Assembly (NCBI GenBank): GCA_019916065.1
Contig: CM034240.1
Span: 16,291,894 to 16,355,893 of the forward strand
Direction of reading: 5' to 3'
Origin: Vitellaria paradoxa
Taxonomy: Eukaryota > Streptophyta > Magnoliopsida > Ericales > Sapotaceae
Length of the DNA stretch: 64,000 nucleotides
Below the pieces are notes generated by a model. That model was not told the origin of the DNA, made no database searches, and saw only the letters and a list, made by a program, of their open reading frames with translations. Position numbers and translations under genes: made by a program. Positions 61,085-64,000 of this stretch are shown in pieces (the first letter of the stretch is position 1; each line of letters starts with the position of its first letter).

Positions 61085-62816
61085 AACTTTTCCTTTCTTT
61101 AATTTATGTTGTACTACTACAGCGTTTGTCACGGCATTTCACACAGAAGAGGGAAAAGTTGGAAGGGATAGAAATTATCCATTCAGTTATAGATGAATTT
61201 TTTAGCTTCTCTACGATTTGACAGTGTGGGAACCAGAGTGGGGATGGAAGCCCCATGTTGCTTAATTTTTTATTTTCATAATACATTTGATTGGTAAGAT
61301 AAAGATGATAGAAGATGAGTAATACATTGAGATAATGAATAAAACTAGATATAATAGGAATTTAATTTTTTTTTTATGTGAGATTATTTGTTAAGCATCT
61401 GGTAATTGGGATGAGATGATAGGTGTGACTTGTGAGGGCATATGAGAATATTTTTGAACTTTGAATGTTGGTGGAAAATAAAACCTTCGAATTTTGACAA
61501 GATACAAATAACCAACATAAGGCTTGCACGATATGGCGTGGGAATGATAAGTGAATCAGGTGATTGGTAAACAATTTCAGGGGATGCAGCCATCCTATGC
61601 CGAATGGTTGAATGAATGAAGTCAACCCACCATAGATTGTTTGACAAATGGTTGGAAATTGATGGTATTGAGAGTGTACATATAGGGCATATCCAGTAAA
61701 TTAGCACTCTAGTGTGAGCCAAAAAAAAAGCAAGCTTCTAGCCCCCCAAAAAAATAAATAAATAACTTTTCAATCTATGTACAGGGCTTTCAAGGATTAG
61801 GAAATACCTTCTATTCTTTTTCAAAATCAAGTAAGCAGTGCAAACCGAGATGATTTTCCATAGTTTGCACATTACACCCAATACATCCCAGGAGACGGAA
61901 GTGTCAAATTTTATAATTATTTCGTCCAAGGGATATGAATAAAAAAAAAATTATAAAATTGTCCCGCTACCCTTCTTGCATAAGCAACACAAATTCACTA
62001 TGATGCCTTCTGGAAACATAAAGTTCACAGCAAATAAAAGGAGTATCCAGAAAAATAAGACAAAAGCACTAAGCAAGCCTTTTTTTTTAAAAAAAAAAAA
62101 AAGAGGATTTTGAAGAGAGGGGAGGATAGGTGGACATAACTCCATCAGAACCGTTGAATTAAAATTTAACAATGCAGACACATTTACTATTTTTTTTAAG
62201 TAAAATAATATAAATGTATCCAAATTAATGAATTAAAATCCAATGATTCACAATCAATTTCACGTCATCATCAGGTTAACATAATAACCTCCTCCTTTCA
62301 AAAAAAGGGGGCAGAAAGAACTAGTAGAAGGAAGAATGTGAATTTGATCTAGAACAATTAGACCACACTACAGGCATAAACAAGTGATTTGTGTACTGAT
62401 GCATTAGAATTTCAAACGAATATAAACAAACTTAAAAATACAAATTTGTTTGTAAAACCACATATGGATCAACTTCCAAAGACAAGGATTGTAGGAAATC
62501 GAGATCAAAAAGGAAAAAAAAAAAAGACAGAAGATATTGAACGCCAAAAATTATCTCTGAATAATGGAATTACAAAACAGAAATATCTGAAACGCACCAG
62601 GCTTGAACATGGATTACATTAGTCATCCTCCATCAAGAAGGGGATTTATATTCACAGATAAAGAGAACTGCAATTTGTTCTCTTCCAAGGAATTGCAATT
62701 CTTGGGCATCCGAAGTATGCTTAACTTTAAGAATGGATTCAAAACAGGTGTAGATATAGTTAGATTGTCAGTTGCAGACCACTTTTAGTCTAATCTGAGG
62801 ATCAAGGATTGAGCGG
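61085..62816. other. Intergenic spacer with 3' UTRs of convergent genes
   Basis: The + strand gene ends at 61084 and the - strand gene at 62817, so this convergent spacer holds both 3' UTRs. Short A/T runs (62082-62101) are present. The open frames here show no recognisable protein features. Confidence 0.6.
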
Positions 62817-63917
62817 CTAGACAAAGTGCTCAGTTGGATATTCATGCTCATGTCCGTTGTAATCATAGTACAACCTCTCACCCTTTGGTATATCTCTGTT
62901 TGCTATCAGTAGAACCCGAGACTCTCCATTGACATCGAATCTCACACACTTTACATTCTGTTTCCTTTTTCCGTCCCTACATCATCAGAAAATGTCAGCT
63001 TGATGAGTGTTCCAAGCACAAAATCGATGACTTCGAAAGACTAAGTATTTCATATGTCACACACTTCATACCATCTGTTAAAGCTTAAACAAAAAGCTAT
63101 TTTCTTTGGCAAGTTTATGATTACTTCTCTTATTACATTCTTTAAGTCAATGTTGAGCAAAACAAAATGCAACAATCAATTTTAATAGAACGAACACCTT
63201 CAAGTCTGGCCAAGAACTGACTTAAATTGTGAATATGGAATAATTCTAAAAGAAAACATCCAAATCAAGTTCATGTAATGTGAAGGACAATAAATTCACC
63301 TAATTTTTTAGCCTATTCATATCCATTCCACCTTTATACTTAGGCATACAGCTCAAAAAAGATATAAACTTCAAATTTTATAGATGTGTAGAGAGGCGTA
63401 TTAAGTATTTCTGCCCAAAAGAGTGCATAAAAAAACTTATGCAAAAGTTCAAGGAAGAAGACAATGATTTAAAAAAAAGGAATGAACATACGGTGTGTGA
63501 TTATTGATGCCATTTATGAAGCGAGCTATGTTACTGCGCTTGTCAGGACATATGACAAGGGTTTTTGAAGGATCGGCAGCAGAAATAAGCGTCATCATGC
63601 TATCACCCTCATCATTTTCACGATTTTTCAAGTAATCAACATCTCCAACGTATTCTGTAATAATGGTCAAATCCTTGATGAACCTATCTGCCTCCACAGT
63701 GAATCTGTAATACCAAATAAGCAAGTTGATATTAAATTATTAATTCAATTATAATTCAAAAAAAAAAAAAAAAAAACCTGCTAAAAAAACATGCAAAATT
63801 CCAGAACTTTACTCACCCTTCTCGGGGATCAAAAACAACCATAAGGGGTGGCCATTCCCCTCTCTCCATCATACTCTTGCACAAGTGTAGGGCTTCTGAA
63901 TCTGCTTCAGACAAAAC
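62817..63917 (-). CDS. ATXR6: ATXR6-like H3K27 monomethyltransferase, C-terminal part (partial)
   Basis: Three last exons (63917-63817, 63704-63492, 62976-62817) join in phase to 157 aa; the N-terminal exons, expected to encode a PHD finger and PCNA-binding motif, lie beyond the window end. Seen: SEADSEALHLCKSMMERGEW and PPLMVVFDPREG, then the SET domain with FTVEADRFIKDLTIITEYVG, DVDYLKNRENDEGDSMMTL, LVICPDKRSNIARFINGINN (the SAM/NH core), CVRFDVNGESRVLLIANRD and GERLYYDYNGHEHEYPTEHF before the stop. ATXR5/6 place a single methyl group on lysine 27 of replication-dependent histone H3.1, which keeps heterochromatin silent and prevents re-replication. RFIKDLTIITEYVGDVDYL and SNIARF fit ATXR6 better than ATXR5. 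No disabling change is visible. Confidence 0.93.
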
Positions 63918-64000
63918 CTAAAATTCATTTCCCTTAACATTTTCAGTAAATAGCATGGAGAGGAAAAAATCGCCAAACGTATATTACTGAAACATGAAAC

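Noticed and set aside
61374..61722. Overlapping 83- and 112-codon frames on the - strand
   Set aside because: They lie in the convergent 3' spacer, have no recognisable motifs and overlap each other in different frames.

Overview
This is a plant nuclear genome window, most likely from an angiosperm. The evidence is intron-containing genes for an ethylene receptor, an AT-hook/PPC (AHL) protein and a plant-type H3K27 monomethyltransferase. These sit in very AT-rich intergenic DNA full of plant transposable element families (MITEs, SINEs, Helitrons, Copia and RTE-like LINE remnants). I cannot assign a species. No prokaryotic, CRISPR or operon features are present.

Gene layout: (1) 0.3-0.5 kb, two exon-like segments that may be the 3' end of an unknown gene, + strand. 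(2) 6.7-11.7 kb, EIN4-type subfamily II ethylene receptor, + strand, two coding exons, 767 aa. (3) 15.5-24.5 kb, METTL2/6/Trm140-type methyltransferase (probably tRNA m3C), - strand, seven exons that join in phase to 335 aa. (4) 41.3-42.2 kb, intronless AHL DNA-binding protein, - strand, 286 aa. (5) 56.1-61.1 kb, conserved-looking protein of unknown function, + strand, five exons, 399 aa. (6) 62.8-63.9 kb, last three exons of an ATXR6-like histone H3K27 monomethyltransferase, - strand, truncated by the window edge. These genes are unrelated in pathway; nothing suggests a cluster acting together.

The rest is mobile and repetitive DNA. Long introns of EIN4 and the methyltransferase carry LINE fossils, a tRNA-derived SINE with a perfect 19-bp target duplication, a hAT-like element with an 8-bp target duplication, and MITEs. 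The 25-56 kb part holds a decayed Copia element with both LTRs, three same-direction copies of a long AT-rich repeat about 14 kb apart, a foldback-like element with long inverted arms, a Copia gag fossil and a ~2-kb Helitron-like element. An intron of the unknown gene contains a 343-bp Helitron inserted into one copy of a 178-bp tandem duplication. The sister copy preserves the empty site.

No convincingly new biological system was found. The most informative observations are natural empty-site comparisons for mobile elements, two new-looking MITE families, the foldback element, the unknown five-exon gene, and replaced key residues in the EIN4 kinase-like and receiver domains. All similarity statements come from recognising protein and element signatures by eye; no database search was possible.
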